Shown: positions 21,459 to 30,485 of the stretch, in pieces | Layout: each line of letters begins with the position of its first letter | Position numbering within the stretch: position 1 is the stretch's first letter | Assembly (NCBI GenBank): GCA_947644305.1 | Contig: CANRYS010000006.1 | Location: 96,928 to 160,927 of the forward strand | DNA: 64,000 bases | Source of the DNA: an uncultured Roseburia sp. | Lineage (GTDB): Bacteria; Bacillota; Clostridia; Lachnospirales; Lachnospiraceae | Reading direction: 5' to 3' | Translations under genes and position numbers: made by a program | Notes under the pieces: generated by a model | The model's input: the letters and a program-made list of their open reading frames with translations, nothing else | Database searches by the model: none | Told to the model about the DNA's origin: nothing

Positions 21459-21890
21459 TTATTCGTCTTCCAGCATGGCGATCCGCCTCGCATGGCGCTC
21501 TGCCCCGGAAAATTCTGTATTTAAGAAAGTGTCCACGATCTTTACCGCGAGCCCTGGACCGACAACCCTTGCCCCCATGGCCACGATATTGGCATCGTTA
21601 TGTAGTCTGGTCGCTTCCGCGCTAAAACAATCATGACACTGCGCGGCGCGGATTCCCTTCACCTTATTGGCGGCGATGGAGATGCCAATGCCAGTGCCGC
21701 AGATCAGGATACCCTTTTCACATTCTCCGTCTGCCACCGCGTGGGCCACTTTTTTCCCATACACCGGATAGTCCACCGGATCTTCGCTGAAAGAGCCATA
21801 ATCTTTATATTCCAGCCCCTTTTCATCCAGATATTTAATAATTTCCTGTTTCAAATTGTAACCTGCCTGGTCACTTCCCAATGCTATCAT
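21459..21890 (-). CDS. rpiB: Ribose 5-phosphate isomerase B
   Basis: 143 residues from the ATG at 21890 (MIALGSDQAGYNLKQEI), with GGAGG 7 bp upstream. The active-site region CGTGIGISIAANK and the HNDANIVAMGARV signature are intact. It interconverts ribose 5-phosphate and ribulose 5-phosphate. The order sua5, phosphatase, rpiB matches the ywlC-ywlE-ywlF order of Bacillus subtilis. Confidence 0.94.
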   Translation of the reverse strand: MIALGSDQAGYNLKQEIIKYLDEKGLEYKDYGSFSEDPVDYPVYGKKVAHAVADGECEKGILICGTGIGISIAANKVKGIRAAQCHDCFSAEATRLHNDANIVAMGARVVGPGLAVKIVDTFLNTEFSGAERHARRIAMLEDE

Positions 21891-21922
21891 TTTTTTCCTC
21901 CATTCAAAGGAGTGGTATTGTA

Positions 21923-22369
21923 CTAGTTCCACTCCAGTTTTTTCTTGATCTTATAAAGCAAGTCCTTTATCTCTACATAACTTGCCTCATACACCGTTTC
22001 ATCTCCCCCGTGGGGCGGCAGTACCTCTCCCTCTTCGCCGGCAAACTCATGGAGAGTATACACGTTGTCAGATATGCCAAAATCCTCAACCACCTTCACC
22101 TTTTCCACAAAATTCATGGTGATGATCAAGGTATCCTCCGTCACTTCTTCCGGCCGAAACTCCGTCGAAACCTGCTCCTCACAGGGAACCGCATGATTCA
22201 TGAGAATATCCGTCACCTTCATGTTGCGCGGTTCCGGAAACAAAACCACAAGCCCGCGGGACAGGATCTCCTTATCCTTGTCCATCAAAATACTTTTGAA
22301 CATCCACTCCGCCATCGGACTTAATGTCACATTTTCCTTGCTTACAAAAATTACTTTCTTATAATCCAT
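21923..22369 (-). CDS. YwlE-like low-molecular-weight phosphatase homologue with degenerate active site
   Basis: 148 residues from the ATG at 22369 (MDYKKVIFVSKENVTLSPMAE). The fold and the SPMAE helix match low-molecular-weight protein phosphatases, but the catalytic P-loop C-x5-R is lost: Ser10 replaces the nucleophilic Cys and Leu16 replaces the phosphate-binding Arg. The general-acid Asp-Pro near the C-terminus is also missing (LPPHGG). In Bacillus the equivalent YwlE is a protein-arginine phosphatase. Here the protein cannot use that chemistry and may be a binding or regulatory pseudo-phosphatase (inference). The frame is intact and length is normal. It overlaps the end of sua5 by 11 bp. 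Confidence 0.78.
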   Translation of the reverse strand: MDYKKVIFVSKENVTLSPMAEWMFKSILMDKDKEILSRGLVVLFPEPRNMKVTDILMNHAVPCEEQVSTEFRPEEVTEDTLIITMNFVEKVKVVEDFGISDNVYTLHEFAGEEGEVLPPHGGDETVYEASYVEIKDLLYKIKKKLEWN

Positions 22370-23483
22370 CCCCGACTCCATCTCCATTATCTACCTCGAT
22401 TACCTGCTGCCCGGCGGCTTTCAACAGGCGGTTCATCACCGCTTCTTCCTTGGCAGAGTCATAAAAACTTTCAGATAAGATCATTTTTACGTGAAGTTCA
22501 TCAAATCTGCGGAGCACTCCATAAAGATAGCGTCCCACGTCATCTCTCCGCCTGGAACCCGCTGTCACTACCTGTCCCACAGAGTACTGTGCCGCGGTCT
22601 CTTCGGTGGCAAGTATGCCGATCTCTTCCGGGCGAATTCCCTTCTCGTGAATCAGTCTCCTGGCCGCTTCATTGATTCCCGCAGTGACCGCCTCCTGCCT
22701 GCCACAAAATACTTTCATCTGTGCTTTCGGCGCATAATGCCTGTATTTCATACCGGGAGCTTTCGGCGCCACATCTCCCTCCACACTGAGAAGAGCGGGG
22801 TCCATGGCTGCTTCTCCCACTACCTCCTCTACCATCTGTCTGGTAATATATCCGGGACGAAGGATCACCGGAAGTTCACCGGTCAGATCCACGATGGTGG
22901 ACTCAAATCCGATCCCCACCTCACCGCCATCGATGATCATGTCAATCTTTCCCTCCAGATCTTCTCTCACATGCTCCGCCCTGGTAGGACTTGGCCGTCC
23001 CGACGTGTTGGCGCTGGGAGCTGCCACAGGTACGGATACCGCCTCCAGAAACTCCAGTGCTCCGGGGTGTTCTGGCATACGAACGGCCACCGTCTCCAAA
23101 CCGCCAGTGATCTCATAGGGAACACAATCTGCCTTTTCAAATATCATCGTCAGCGGTCCCGGCCAGAAAGCCTCTGCCAGTCTCACTGCTGTATCTGGAA
23201 TCCGTCTGGTGATCTCTTTTAATTGGGAGAACCGTCTGATGTGGAGGATCAGAGGATTATCCGACGGACGCCCTTTCGCCGTGTAGATCCTGCGGGCGGC
23301 TTCTTTTTGAAGCCCGTTCCCCCCCAAACCATACACGGTCTCCGTGGGAAATGCCACCAGGCCCCCCTGATCTATAATCCTTTTTGCCTCTGCCAGTTCA
23401 GAGGGCTCATACCCTCTGTCTGGACTCCAGATAATGTATTTTGTATCCATAGCCTTTTGTCTGCCTTCATCCATAAAATCCAT
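22359..23483 (-). CDS. sua5: L-threonylcarbamoyladenylate synthase (Sua5/YwlC type)
   Basis: 374 residues at most. The YrdC domain (about 25-210) shows GGLVAFPTETVYGLGG and PSANTSGRPSPT. The C-terminal Sua5 domain follows the GMKYRHYAPKA linker. The enzyme makes the threonylcarbamoyl-AMP used for the t6A modification of ANN-decoding tRNAs. The start is uncertain: ATG codons at 23483, 23474 and 23450 are in frame and none has a good ribosome site; 23450 (MDTKYIIW) best matches usual family length. Confidence 0.92.
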   Translation of the reverse strand: MDFMDEGRQKAMDTKYIIWSPDRGYEPSELAEAKRIIDQGGLVAFPTETVYGLGGNGLQKEAARRIYTAKGRPSDNPLILHIRRFSQLKEITRRIPDTAVRLAEAFWPGPLTMIFEKADCVPYEITGGLETVAVRMPEHPGALEFLEAVSVPVAAPSANTSGRPSPTRAEHVREDLEGKIDMIIDGGEVGIGFESTIVDLTGELPVILRPGYITRQMVEEVVGEAAMDPALLSVEGDVAPKAPGMKYRHYAPKAQMKVFCGRQEAVTAGINEAARRLIHEKGIRPEEIGILATEETAAQYSVGQVVTAGSRRRDDVGRYLYGVLRRFDELHVKMILSESFYDSAKEEAVMNRLLKAAGQQVIEVDNGDGVGDGL

Positions 23484-23504
23484 ATAGAATATATTACCAC
23501 AAGA

Positions 23505-24203
23505 TCATTGGTTATACAAGAAATTTTCGATCCCTTCCGCGATGGCATTTGCCATTTTTTGTTGATATTCACCAGATTTTAAGAGCTGCTCCTCTTGAGG
23601 ATTGGAGAGAAAACCGCACTCGATGATGGCAAATATACCCTCTGTCTTCTTTAACATGTAATAACTATCGTTTCCCTTCTCCACCCGGTGATTTCCATCT
23701 GCTATTTTTTCCTTCACGGTCTCCTGAAGTACTGTGGCAAAGGCGTGGCTCTCTTCGGAATTATTGTAGTAAAATACCTGAGCCCCCTTCGTCCCGGCGG
23801 AATAACTATTTTGATGAATACTCACAGTCAGAGCAGGTTTATTTTCATTGATCATGCTCACCCTGGATTTTAGATCTGAGAGCTTTTTCCCCGATGCCTT
23901 TTCATGACACAGAGCCTGATCCTCTTCTCTGGTAAGGAGCACTTGATAACCACTATCTTCCAACACTTGTTTTAATTTGAGTGCTATGCTCAGGTTTATA
24001 TCCTTTTCCAGCGTCCCTCCGACTCCCACTTTTCCGGGATCAAACCCTCCATGTCCGGGGTCCACCATGACCAGCTCCTTGGTATTTTTTCCTGTTATAT
24101 TCAGCACCGCCTTGTCCTTTACCTGAATGGTGGCTAGGACGACTACCGCAAACAACAGAATCGTCACCGCCCAAACTTTCCATGTCCCTCTTTCTCTCTT
24201 CAT
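23505..24203 (-). CDS. cwlD: N-acetylmuramoyl-L-alanine amidase, CwlD type
   Basis: 232 residues from the ATG at 24203, with GGAGTGG upstream. An N-terminal membrane helix (about 10-28) anchors an Amidase_3 domain with the zinc-binding DPGHGGFDPG, the second His in VSIHQNSY and the catalytic Glu in IIECGFLSN. CwlD acts with a deacetylase to make muramic delta-lactam in the spore cortex, so this gene points to a spore-forming lineage. A general cell-wall amidase is the alternative. A GH18 gene lies just upstream. Confidence 0.86.
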   Translation of the reverse strand: MKRERGTWKVWAVTILLFAVVVLATIQVKDKAVLNITGKNTKELVMVDPGHGGFDPGKVGVGGTLEKDINLSIALKLKQVLEDSGYQVLLTREEDQALCHEKASGKKLSDLKSRVSMINENKPALTVSIHQNSYSAGTKGAQVFYYNNSEESHAFATVLQETVKEKIADGNHRVEKGNDSYYMLKKTEGIFAIIECGFLSNPQEEQLLKSGEYQQKMANAIAEGIENFLYNQ

Positions 24204-24257
24204 AAAAAATTCCACTCCATACATCTTTATTATCAATGTACGGAGTGGACAAAGTGT

Positions 24258-25973
24258 CTATTCCTGTTTTTGTATATATTTTGCGATGGTTGTCCACGTG
24301 ACAGGACGCTCAAAACCAAGCTTCCAGAAGGCTACACCAGCCGCTTTGTTTTCAAAGACCACTTCCAACTTTTTCTCCAATGAAGTCTCTTCCTCCAGCC
24401 ATATCCGGTACTTATAATTATCTGCCTTATATTCTGCATAATACTGTCCAGTAGCTTCATCCCATTCCGAAGTCACTCCCTGGGACTGGAGAAGGCTCTC
24501 CGCGGAGCTCATGCCATAGACGGCAGGACGACTGGCCAGTTTGCCCTTTTTCGTCTCTTTCCAGAGTCTTGTATAGAAGGGAAGGGCTACCACAACCCGC
24601 TCTGCTGGAATATATTTTAACCCCAGCTCGACACCATTTTTTACGAAAGGCAGTGATGAGACAGAACCACTCTCTGTGCTTCCAGAATAATGTTCATCGT
24701 ATGCCATAAAGATCACATAATCCACAACCTTGCCCTGCTCTGCCCAGCTATAGAAGGATGAACTCTCTGTGGGAAGGTAATCATCCACCGACACAACGAT
24801 ATTGTTGGCGTGGCAGGCGAGAACCAGTTCCCTCAAAAATTCCAGGTATGCAGGTGCTGTCTTTGCCGTTATTTTCTCAAAATCCACATTGATTCCATCC
24901 AGGTTATAGCGCATCGCTGTAGTCACCAGATTGTTTATCAATTTAGATCGAATCGATGTCCTCCCCAATATCTTCTTTATATTAATGTTATTTTTCTTTT
25001 CATCGAAATCATTGACCAGTCCCCAGACCTTCATTCCTTTTGCATGAGCCGCCGACACGTAATCAGCGCTGGCCAGAGAAGAAATGTTTCCCTTGTTATC
25101 ACTGAGCGCAAACCAGGTAGGCGAAATCACATTGAGGCCTGTAGCCTGTGACGTCTTGAACTGCAGGTCCGCACTTCCCACTACCCCCGTCATCTGATGC
25201 CATCCCAGGCAGATCGTTTTGTCCATCTTGATCTGCGGAAAGATATCTTCCTGTTTCTCCGTAGTCCACGCCTTCTCCATCTTTTCTGTCAGATATTCTT
25301 CGGGAACATATCCCTCGATTCCCTCCAGCGTGAAGATCTTCTGATACCCATTTTCGGCTTTACTTGAAGTGTCTACCAGAACCTCTTTCGCTTTTTTCAG
25401 TTCCAGTAGATAATCATATTTTTTATTGGGCCCCACCCGAAGTCTTATGTCATCCGCCAGCACGGCAAATGTATTGCTGCTCTCAAAATCCGACTGCACC
25501 AGGATTCGGTTCGGCTCCTGCATATAGGAATAATTGATCCTAGAATGCTGCGCCACAAATTCCATCGCCACGTAAGTGGTTCCACCGTCCTGATACAATG
25601 CCTGATAAGACATTTCTTTCGTCTCTTTTCCCAATGTATAGTGAAGGCTGTCCGCCATATTTACCGTGATCAGCCCCCCGGAAGTCGCCAGACACAAAAC
25701 ATCTTCTTTATCATCCCAATAAATCCGCTCATTCATATATCCGGTAGCGATCTCCACCGGAACATAAACGACGCCGCTGACCAGTTTTCCTCTCTCCTCT
25801 ACCGGCTTTCCATTTATGATAAGCAATGCCTCTTCTTTGCCGATCTTATACTGCTCACTCATCGGTCTCTGGGTAAAACTTGGTGCAAACTTCTTAAACA
25901 CGATCATACCCACCGCCGCAAAAAGTGCAAGTATGACAAATAGTATAAATATCACGGTCAGCTTCTTTTTCAT
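24258..25973 (-). CDS. GH18 family glycosidase with SH3 and copper-amine-oxidase-like domains
   Basis: 571 residues. An N-terminal membrane anchor (1-28) is followed by a copper-amine-oxidase-N-like domain (about 45-160), a bacterial SH3 domain (about 165-235) and a GH18 barrel (about 245-570). The barrel motif DGINVDFEK carries the catalytic Glu of the DxxDxDxE family signature. Spore-associated GH18 proteins of the YaaH/YdhD group hydrolyse cortex or cell-wall glycan and have similar organisation. Being next to cwlD supports a role in cell-wall or spore peptidoglycan turnover. Confidence 0.87.
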   Translation of the reverse strand: MKKKLTVIFILFVILALFAAVGMIVFKKFAPSFTQRPMSEQYKIGKEEALLIINGKPVEERGKLVSGVVYVPVEIATGYMNERIYWDDKEDVLCLATSGGLITVNMADSLHYTLGKETKEMSYQALYQDGGTTYVAMEFVAQHSRINYSYMQEPNRILVQSDFESSNTFAVLADDIRLRVGPNKKYDYLLELKKAKEVLVDTSSKAENGYQKIFTLEGIEGYVPEEYLTEKMEKAWTTEKQEDIFPQIKMDKTICLGWHQMTGVVGSADLQFKTSQATGLNVISPTWFALSDNKGNISSLASADYVSAAHAKGMKVWGLVNDFDEKKNNINIKKILGRTSIRSKLINNLVTTAMRYNLDGINVDFEKITAKTAPAYLEFLRELVLACHANNIVVSVDDYLPTESSSFYSWAEQGKVVDYVIFMAYDEHYSGSTESGSVSSLPFVKNGVELGLKYIPAERVVVALPFYTRLWKETKKGKLASRPAVYGMSSAESLLQSQGVTSEWDEATGQYYAEYKADNYKYRIWLEEETSLEKKLEVVFENKAAGVAFWKLGFERPVTWTTIAKYIQKQE

Positions 25974-26226
25974 CTGTTATACGTCCTTTCGTTTATCAAT
26001 CGTTGTTTCATCATTCTTTTGTCATGGTATCATTATAACAGTTGTTATAATGGTTTTCAAGGGCTGGAAGCCCAGTTAAAAAAGAATATATACCGAATAA
26101 ACGTATATCGTTCACCACTGCCTCTACTTTGAGAAATAAAAGTATCTATTTTGTAAGTTCTCATTTTTATTCACTTCCAGATAATAGTATGATTTTTCTT
26201 TTCTGCTGCGAACCAGTGCGGGACTG

Positions 26227-26515
26227 TCAATCTCCGTCCCTCATATAATCAAAATAATCCGTTCCAACATAAATCACATTATTGTTTTTTACAGCAAAGC
26301 CAACCACATCACCCCAGTCCCCTTCACCTTCAGATTTCATTTATCACGGACTCCGAAAGATTATTAAATGCTTCAACACATCTTTCGGCACATTCTTTCA
26401 AAGCAGCGCTTTTAACACCTACTCTCAGCTCATTGCCATTTTCATCATCACGAAAGAAATTACTTTTGAAACTTCCCTCACAGAATGCTTCTTCCTGGTG
26501 TATCCAATTAATCAT
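26227..26515 (-). pseudogene. Small unrecognised gene, apparently frameshifted
   Basis: A 61-codon frame starts at the ATG at 26515, with an excellent AGGAGG site 9 bp upstream, and stops at 26330 (MINWIHQEEAF ... LSESVINEI). A second 37-codon frame, shifted by one base, starts inside it at 26340 and runs to 26227 (MKSEGEGDWGDVVGF ... YFDYMRDGD). Together they would give about 100 residues, so the second frame may be the continuation after a frameshift, or a translationally coupled partner. I do not recognise the family. The strong ribosome site argues the first part is, or recently was, expressed. The 250 bp between this and the GH18 start show no further gene. Confidence 0.45.
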
Positions 26516-26611
26516 CAAACGTTTCCTCCTGTTAAACCTTTTGGTCTCCATAGCTCGATGGCGCTAAGTTTTGATTCGCTTATCTACTAATGTTTTTGGT
26601 TCAAAAACAAC

Positions 26612-26637
26612 ATGCGGAGCAACAAACTGCCCCGCAC
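26612..26637 (-). terminator. Terminator of the rnf operon
   Basis: ATGCGGAGCA and TGCCCCGCAC form a near-perfect stem 17 bp past the rnfB stop. On the minus strand it runs into TTGTTTTT. Confidence 0.7.
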
Positions 26638-26653
26638 ATCATTTCGTATATAC

Positions 26654-27439
26654 TTACATAATAATCTTCTTCGGACATTTCTCCGCACATTTGCCACAGT
26701 TCTGGCATTTCTCGGGATCAATGACCGCCAGGTTGTTTTCCAGCGTAACCGCACCGAATTCACACTGTTTCACGCAGAGTCCGCAGCCGATACATCCAGA
26801 CTTACACACACTCATCACGTCTTTGCCCTTGTCGTGGGAATTACACTGTACCTGATATTTGGTGTCGTATGGCTCCAGGGAAATGACAGAATTCGGACAG
26901 GTGTCCACACATTTTCCGCAGGCCACACACTTTTCTTTATCCACCACAGCGATACCATCCTGGATCGAGAGCGCACCGAACTGACAGGCTGCCACACAAG
27001 AACCAAGTCCAAGACAGCCATAGGTACAAGACTTGTCGCCGCGCCCCGGTACCATTACCGCCTGGCGGCAGTCCTGGGCGCCGATGTAATTGTATTTCAC
27101 AGAAGCCTGCTCGCAGGTTCCGGCACAGCGCACTTTGGCCACCATCTTCACAGCAGTTCCCGCCTCTACGCCGAGGATCGTTCCAATCTTTTCTGCCACC
27201 GGGGCTCCGCCTACAGGACAGCCGTTTACTTCCGCTGTACCAGCAACGATCGCCTCTGCCAGACCATCGCACCCCGGAAATCCGCATCCACCGCAGTTAT
27301 TGCCCGGAAGGCATTCTCTAACCTGTTCTACCCGCTCATCCACTTCTACGGAGAAAAATTTTCCTGCCACTCCCAGAAGAAGACCGATGGCGATACCAAG
27401 CACTCCAAGGAGTACCACTGATATTATGATCGTATTCAT
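26654..27439 (-). CDS. rnfB: Rnf complex subunit B (Fe-S electron entry subunit)
   Basis: 261 residues. An N-terminal membrane helix is followed by the 4Fe-4S motif CGGCGFPGC near residue 50, then four ferredoxin-type cysteine clusters, including CVACGKCVDTCP, CIGCGLCVKQC and CQNCGKCAEKCP. RnfB receives electrons from reduced ferredoxin in the complex that reduces NAD+ and pumps Na+ or H+. It is the last gene of rnfCDGEAB. Confidence 0.96.
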   Translation of the reverse strand: MNTIIISVVLLGVLGIAIGLLLGVAGKFFSVEVDERVEQVRECLPGNNCGGCGFPGCDGLAEAIVAGTAEVNGCPVGGAPVAEKIGTILGVEAGTAVKMVAKVRCAGTCEQASVKYNYIGAQDCRQAVMVPGRGDKSCTYGCLGLGSCVAACQFGALSIQDGIAVVDKEKCVACGKCVDTCPNSVISLEPYDTKYQVQCNSHDKGKDVMSVCKSGCIGCGLCVKQCEFGAVTLENNLAVIDPEKCQNCGKCAEKCPKKIIM

Positions 27440-27457
27440 ATGAGTGCCCTCCTTTTA

Positions 27458-28033
27458 TCAAAAGCCGACGCCGCCAAAGCCACAGAACGCAATCGCCATC
27501 AGACCAGCGGTGATCAGAACGATCGGTGTGCCTTTGAAGACCTCAGGAATATTACTGTTTTCAAGTTTCTCACGAATACCTGCCATCAGAACAATGGCGA
27601 TCAGGAATCCAATGGAGGCGCCAATACCGTTGATCACACTCTCCAGCACATTGTACTCGTTCTGTACGCTGAGAAGCGCCACACCGAGTACAGCACAGTT
27701 TGTAGTGATCAGAGGAAGGTACACACCCAGGGATTTGTAAAGCGCTGGCATCTTCTTTTTCAGCACCATCTCCACAAACTGTACCAGGGCAGCGATCACG
27801 AGGATAAATACAATGGTATTCAGGTATTCCAGCTCAAAAGGTACCAGAAGATAATTATACAACAGACTGGTACAAAGGGATGCAATGGTGATTACAAAAA
27901 GTACGGCACCACCCATTCCTGCCGCTGTCTCCACTTTCTTGCTGACGCCGAGGAACGGGCAGATACCCATAAACTGGCTGAGCACAAAGTTGTTTACGAG
28001 AGCAGCGGTAAAGAGAATTGTAAATATACTCAT
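27458..28033 (-). CDS. rnfA: Rnf complex subunit A (membrane)
   Basis: 191 residues, six membrane helices. NNFVLSQFMGICPFLGVSKK in the first helices and NCAVLGVALL in the second half match the RnfA/NqrE family, whose Cys residues bind an intramembrane Fe-S centre shared with RnfE. The start overlaps the rnfE stop by 4 bp. Confidence 0.96.
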   Translation of the reverse strand: MSIFTILFTAALVNNFVLSQFMGICPFLGVSKKVETAAGMGGAVLFVITIASLCTSLLYNYLLVPFELEYLNTIVFILVIAALVQFVEMVLKKKMPALYKSLGVYLPLITTNCAVLGVALLSVQNEYNVLESVINGIGASIGFLIAIVLMAGIREKLENSNIPEVFKGTPIVLITAGLMAIAFCGFGGVGF

Positions 28034-28749
28034 TCTTTTTCATCCTCCTCTCTGCTGGCAGCCGCCTCCTCAGGAGCTTTTCCGCAGGTTTCCACATGAC
28101 CTGCACAGGCTGCACAGTTACCGGTACAGGAGATCTCCTCTGCCTCCGGTGTATTGGTGGCGCATGGCATCTTCAGCTTGTTCTGAAGGGCGGTCAGCCC
28201 GGCAAGTACGAAAAATGCTCCTGGCGCCATAACGAACATTGCAATATGAAAATCATCGGGAATAAATTCAAATCCGAAAACCGCACCACTTCCGAGAATC
28301 TCACGGAAAATACCGATGCAGGTAAGACCCAGGGTAAATCCAAGTCCCATGCCCACTCCGTCCAGCGCCGACAACAGTACCGGGCTCTTCGAAGCATAAG
28401 CCTCCGCACGGCCAAGAATGATACAGTTTACCACGATCAGAGGAATGTATACACCCAGGGCGCTGTCCAAAAATGGCAGATATGCCTTCAAAAGCAACTG
28501 TACGATCGTCACAAAGGACGCGATCACTACGATAAATGCCGGGATACGAACCCGATCTGGAATCACTTTACGAAGCGCCGAGATCATCATATTGGAGAGG
28601 ATAAGCACTACAGTTGTAGACAATCCCATACCAATGGCGTTTACTGCACTGGATGTAACAGCAAGGGTCGGACACATTCCCAACATCATGACAAAGGTCG
28701 GGTTTTCTTTGATGATTCCGTTTTGAAGCCGTTCTGTGTATTTACTCAT
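28030..28749 (-). CDS. rnfE: Rnf complex subunit E with Cys-rich C-terminal extension
   Basis: 239 residues. Six membrane helices with MLGMCPTLAVTSSA and NCIILGRAEA match RnfE/NqrD and pair with RnfA. The last 45 residues form an additional hydrophilic tail with four cysteines, C-x3-C-x2-C-x6-C (CTGNCAACAGHVETC), which core RnfE does not need. The tail could bind an Fe-S cluster or metal (inference). It overlaps both neighbours by 4 bp. Confidence 0.95.
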   Translation of the reverse strand: MSKYTERLQNGIIKENPTFVMMLGMCPTLAVTSSAVNAIGMGLSTTVVLILSNMMISALRKVIPDRVRIPAFIVVIASFVTIVQLLLKAYLPFLDSALGVYIPLIVVNCIILGRAEAYASKSPVLLSALDGVGMGLGFTLGLTCIGIFREILGSGAVFGFEFIPDDFHIAMFVMAPGAFFVLAGLTALQNKLKMPCATNTPEAEEISCTGNCAACAGHVETCGKAPEEAAASREEDEKE

Positions 28750-29471
28750 CCCTGAACACCCCCTTCCTTATCGTATAAGAGAATTCCTTTCACCGCGTTG
28801 GTGATGGCACGTGAGGTTACTGTCGCACCGGACATCGCCTCGATCTGCCCCTGAGGATCTTTCGGTGTCGTTCCCGATTTAAAATACATGGGCAGACTGT
28901 CCGAAGACGGGTACTGGATTCCCTTTTCAAAACTGAATTTCGACTTAAATTCATCACTGGTACAGTTGGCGCCAAGACCAGCCGTCTCCGACTGATTTGT
29001 AATCTCGATTCCTGTGACTACGCCGCCACAGACACCCATTACAAAGGAAATGCTTCCGCCATATCCTTTTTTCGCATCCGCGATATAGACATGACCCACA
29101 TCCTGGCCATCCGCCTGAATCTTTTTCACCGTGGATACCACAACATGCTTTGAGTAGGAATCCCCGGATTCTTCCTCTACTTTACCCTCTGCAGAAGATT
29201 TATCAATCACGTGTTCCTGGAGAAATTTATTGGCTTTCTCTGCTGCGTCCTGCGCATCATCCGCCACTTTCAATTCCATCCCGGCAGCCACCTTTTCCAC
29301 TGCCTTTAACACGACCTCACAGGCTTCATTATCGGTCTTCGCCTGGGCATTCTCGATGGGCTTTTTCGTCACCGTGTACACACCGGCAAGAATCCCGCCA
29401 AGTATCAGGGTAATTAAACAAAGGATCACAGCATCAACCACAAATGAACGCTCTTTCTTTTCACTACTCAT
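28746..29471 (-). CDS. rnfG: Rnf complex subunit G (covalent FMN subunit)
   Basis: 241 residues from the ATG at 29471 (MSSEKKERSFVVDAV), with GGAGGG 8 bp upstream and its start inside the end of rnfD. One N-terminal membrane helix is followed by an FMN-binding domain that ends in SGATVTSRAITNAVK, where the Thr of SGAT carries covalent FMN. It passes electrons between RnfB/RnfD and RnfC. It carries a longer acidic loop (about 60-110) than many homologues. Confidence 0.95.
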   Translation of the reverse strand: MSSEKKERSFVVDAVILCLITLILGGILAGVYTVTKKPIENAQAKTDNEACEVVLKAVEKVAAGMELKVADDAQDAAEKANKFLQEHVIDKSSAEGKVEEESGDSYSKHVVVSTVKKIQADGQDVGHVYIADAKKGYGGSISFVMGVCGGVVTGIEITNQSETAGLGANCTSDEFKSKFSFEKGIQYPSSDSLPMYFKSGTTPKDPQGQIEAMSGATVTSRAITNAVKGILLYDKEGGVQG

Positions 29472-30462
29472 TCCCTTTGCCCTCCTTTCCAAATGCCTTT
29501 GGAATGGTGACCATCTCGATCAACGGCACAAACAGGTTACCGATGATGATCGCAAATGACACACCCTCTGCGGACTCTCCGAAGAAACGGAACAATCCGG
29601 TCAGAAGTCCCAGAAGAACGGCATATATAATCTTTCCTTTATCGGTGATCGGACTGGTCACATAATCCGTCGCCATAAAGAATGCACCCAGCATGAGGCC
29701 ACCACCACATACCTCATAGAATACCGGCATGTAAGCATCTTTTGCCACACAGACATAAATAAAGTTAAATACTACAAAGGTTCCAATGTAGATCACCGGG
29801 ATCTTCCAGTCGATAATCTTCTTTACGATCAGATAAATACCACCGATCAAAAGGGCGAGAACAGAGGTCTCACCAATGGTCCCCCAGGTCGTTCCGAGAA
29901 ACATATCCTTGAGGCTTGCCGCCACATCAGCGCCGCCGGCTGCTTCTTTTACCTGCATCAGCGGTGTAGCGCTGGATGCAGCATCTAGTGTCGCCTGGTA
30001 TCCACCCCAGATCGCGTTTCCTTTGGGGATGACAAAGCTATTTGTCATGGCGCTGCTGAAGGAAAGCATCAGAAAACATCTTGCCCCCAGCGCCGGGTTC
30101 ATAAAGTTCTGTCCCAGGCCGCCAAACAACTGCTTCACGATGATAATAGCAAACACGCCTCCCAGAACACACATCCAGAGCGGTAGGGTTGCCGGCAGGT
30201 TCAACGCCAGTAACAGTCCCGTGAGCAGGGCGCTGAAATCACTAGTAGTAACCTGCTGCTTCATACATCTCTGCCATATGTATTCTGCAAGTATCGCACT
30301 TACACACGTTGTCAATATTACAAGTACCGCTCTCACACCAAAGTTGGCAACGCCTACCAGCGTCGCCGGTACAAGAGCAATCACAACATCTCTCATGATT
30401 GATTTTGTTGAAGATTTATCACGGACATGAGGAGATGATGATACATTCAATAACTTATCCAT
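29464..30462 (-). CDS. rnfD: Rnf complex subunit D (membrane, covalent FMN)
   Basis: 332 residues, about ten membrane helices. NPALGARCFLMLSFSSAMT and the LDAASSATPL segment match RnfD/NqrB; the Thr of SSAT is the FMN attachment residue in this family. RnfD forms the ion-moving core. The start follows rnfC by 23 bp. The C-terminal TDYVTSPITDKGK is also conserved. Confidence 0.96.
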   Translation of the reverse strand: MDKLLNVSSSPHVRDKSSTKSIMRDVVIALVPATLVGVANFGVRAVLVILTTCVSAILAEYIWQRCMKQQVTTSDFSALLTGLLLALNLPATLPLWMCVLGGVFAIIIVKQLFGGLGQNFMNPALGARCFLMLSFSSAMTNSFVIPKGNAIWGGYQATLDAASSATPLMQVKEAAGGADVAASLKDMFLGTTWGTIGETSVLALLIGGIYLIVKKIIDWKIPVIYIGTFVVFNFIYVCVAKDAYMPVFYEVCGGGLMLGAFFMATDYVTSPITDKGKIIYAVLLGLLTGLFRFFGESAEGVSFAIIIGNLFVPLIEMVTIPKAFGKEGKGNE

Positions 30463-30485
30463 TCTTTACCTCCATTCTCCGCAGA

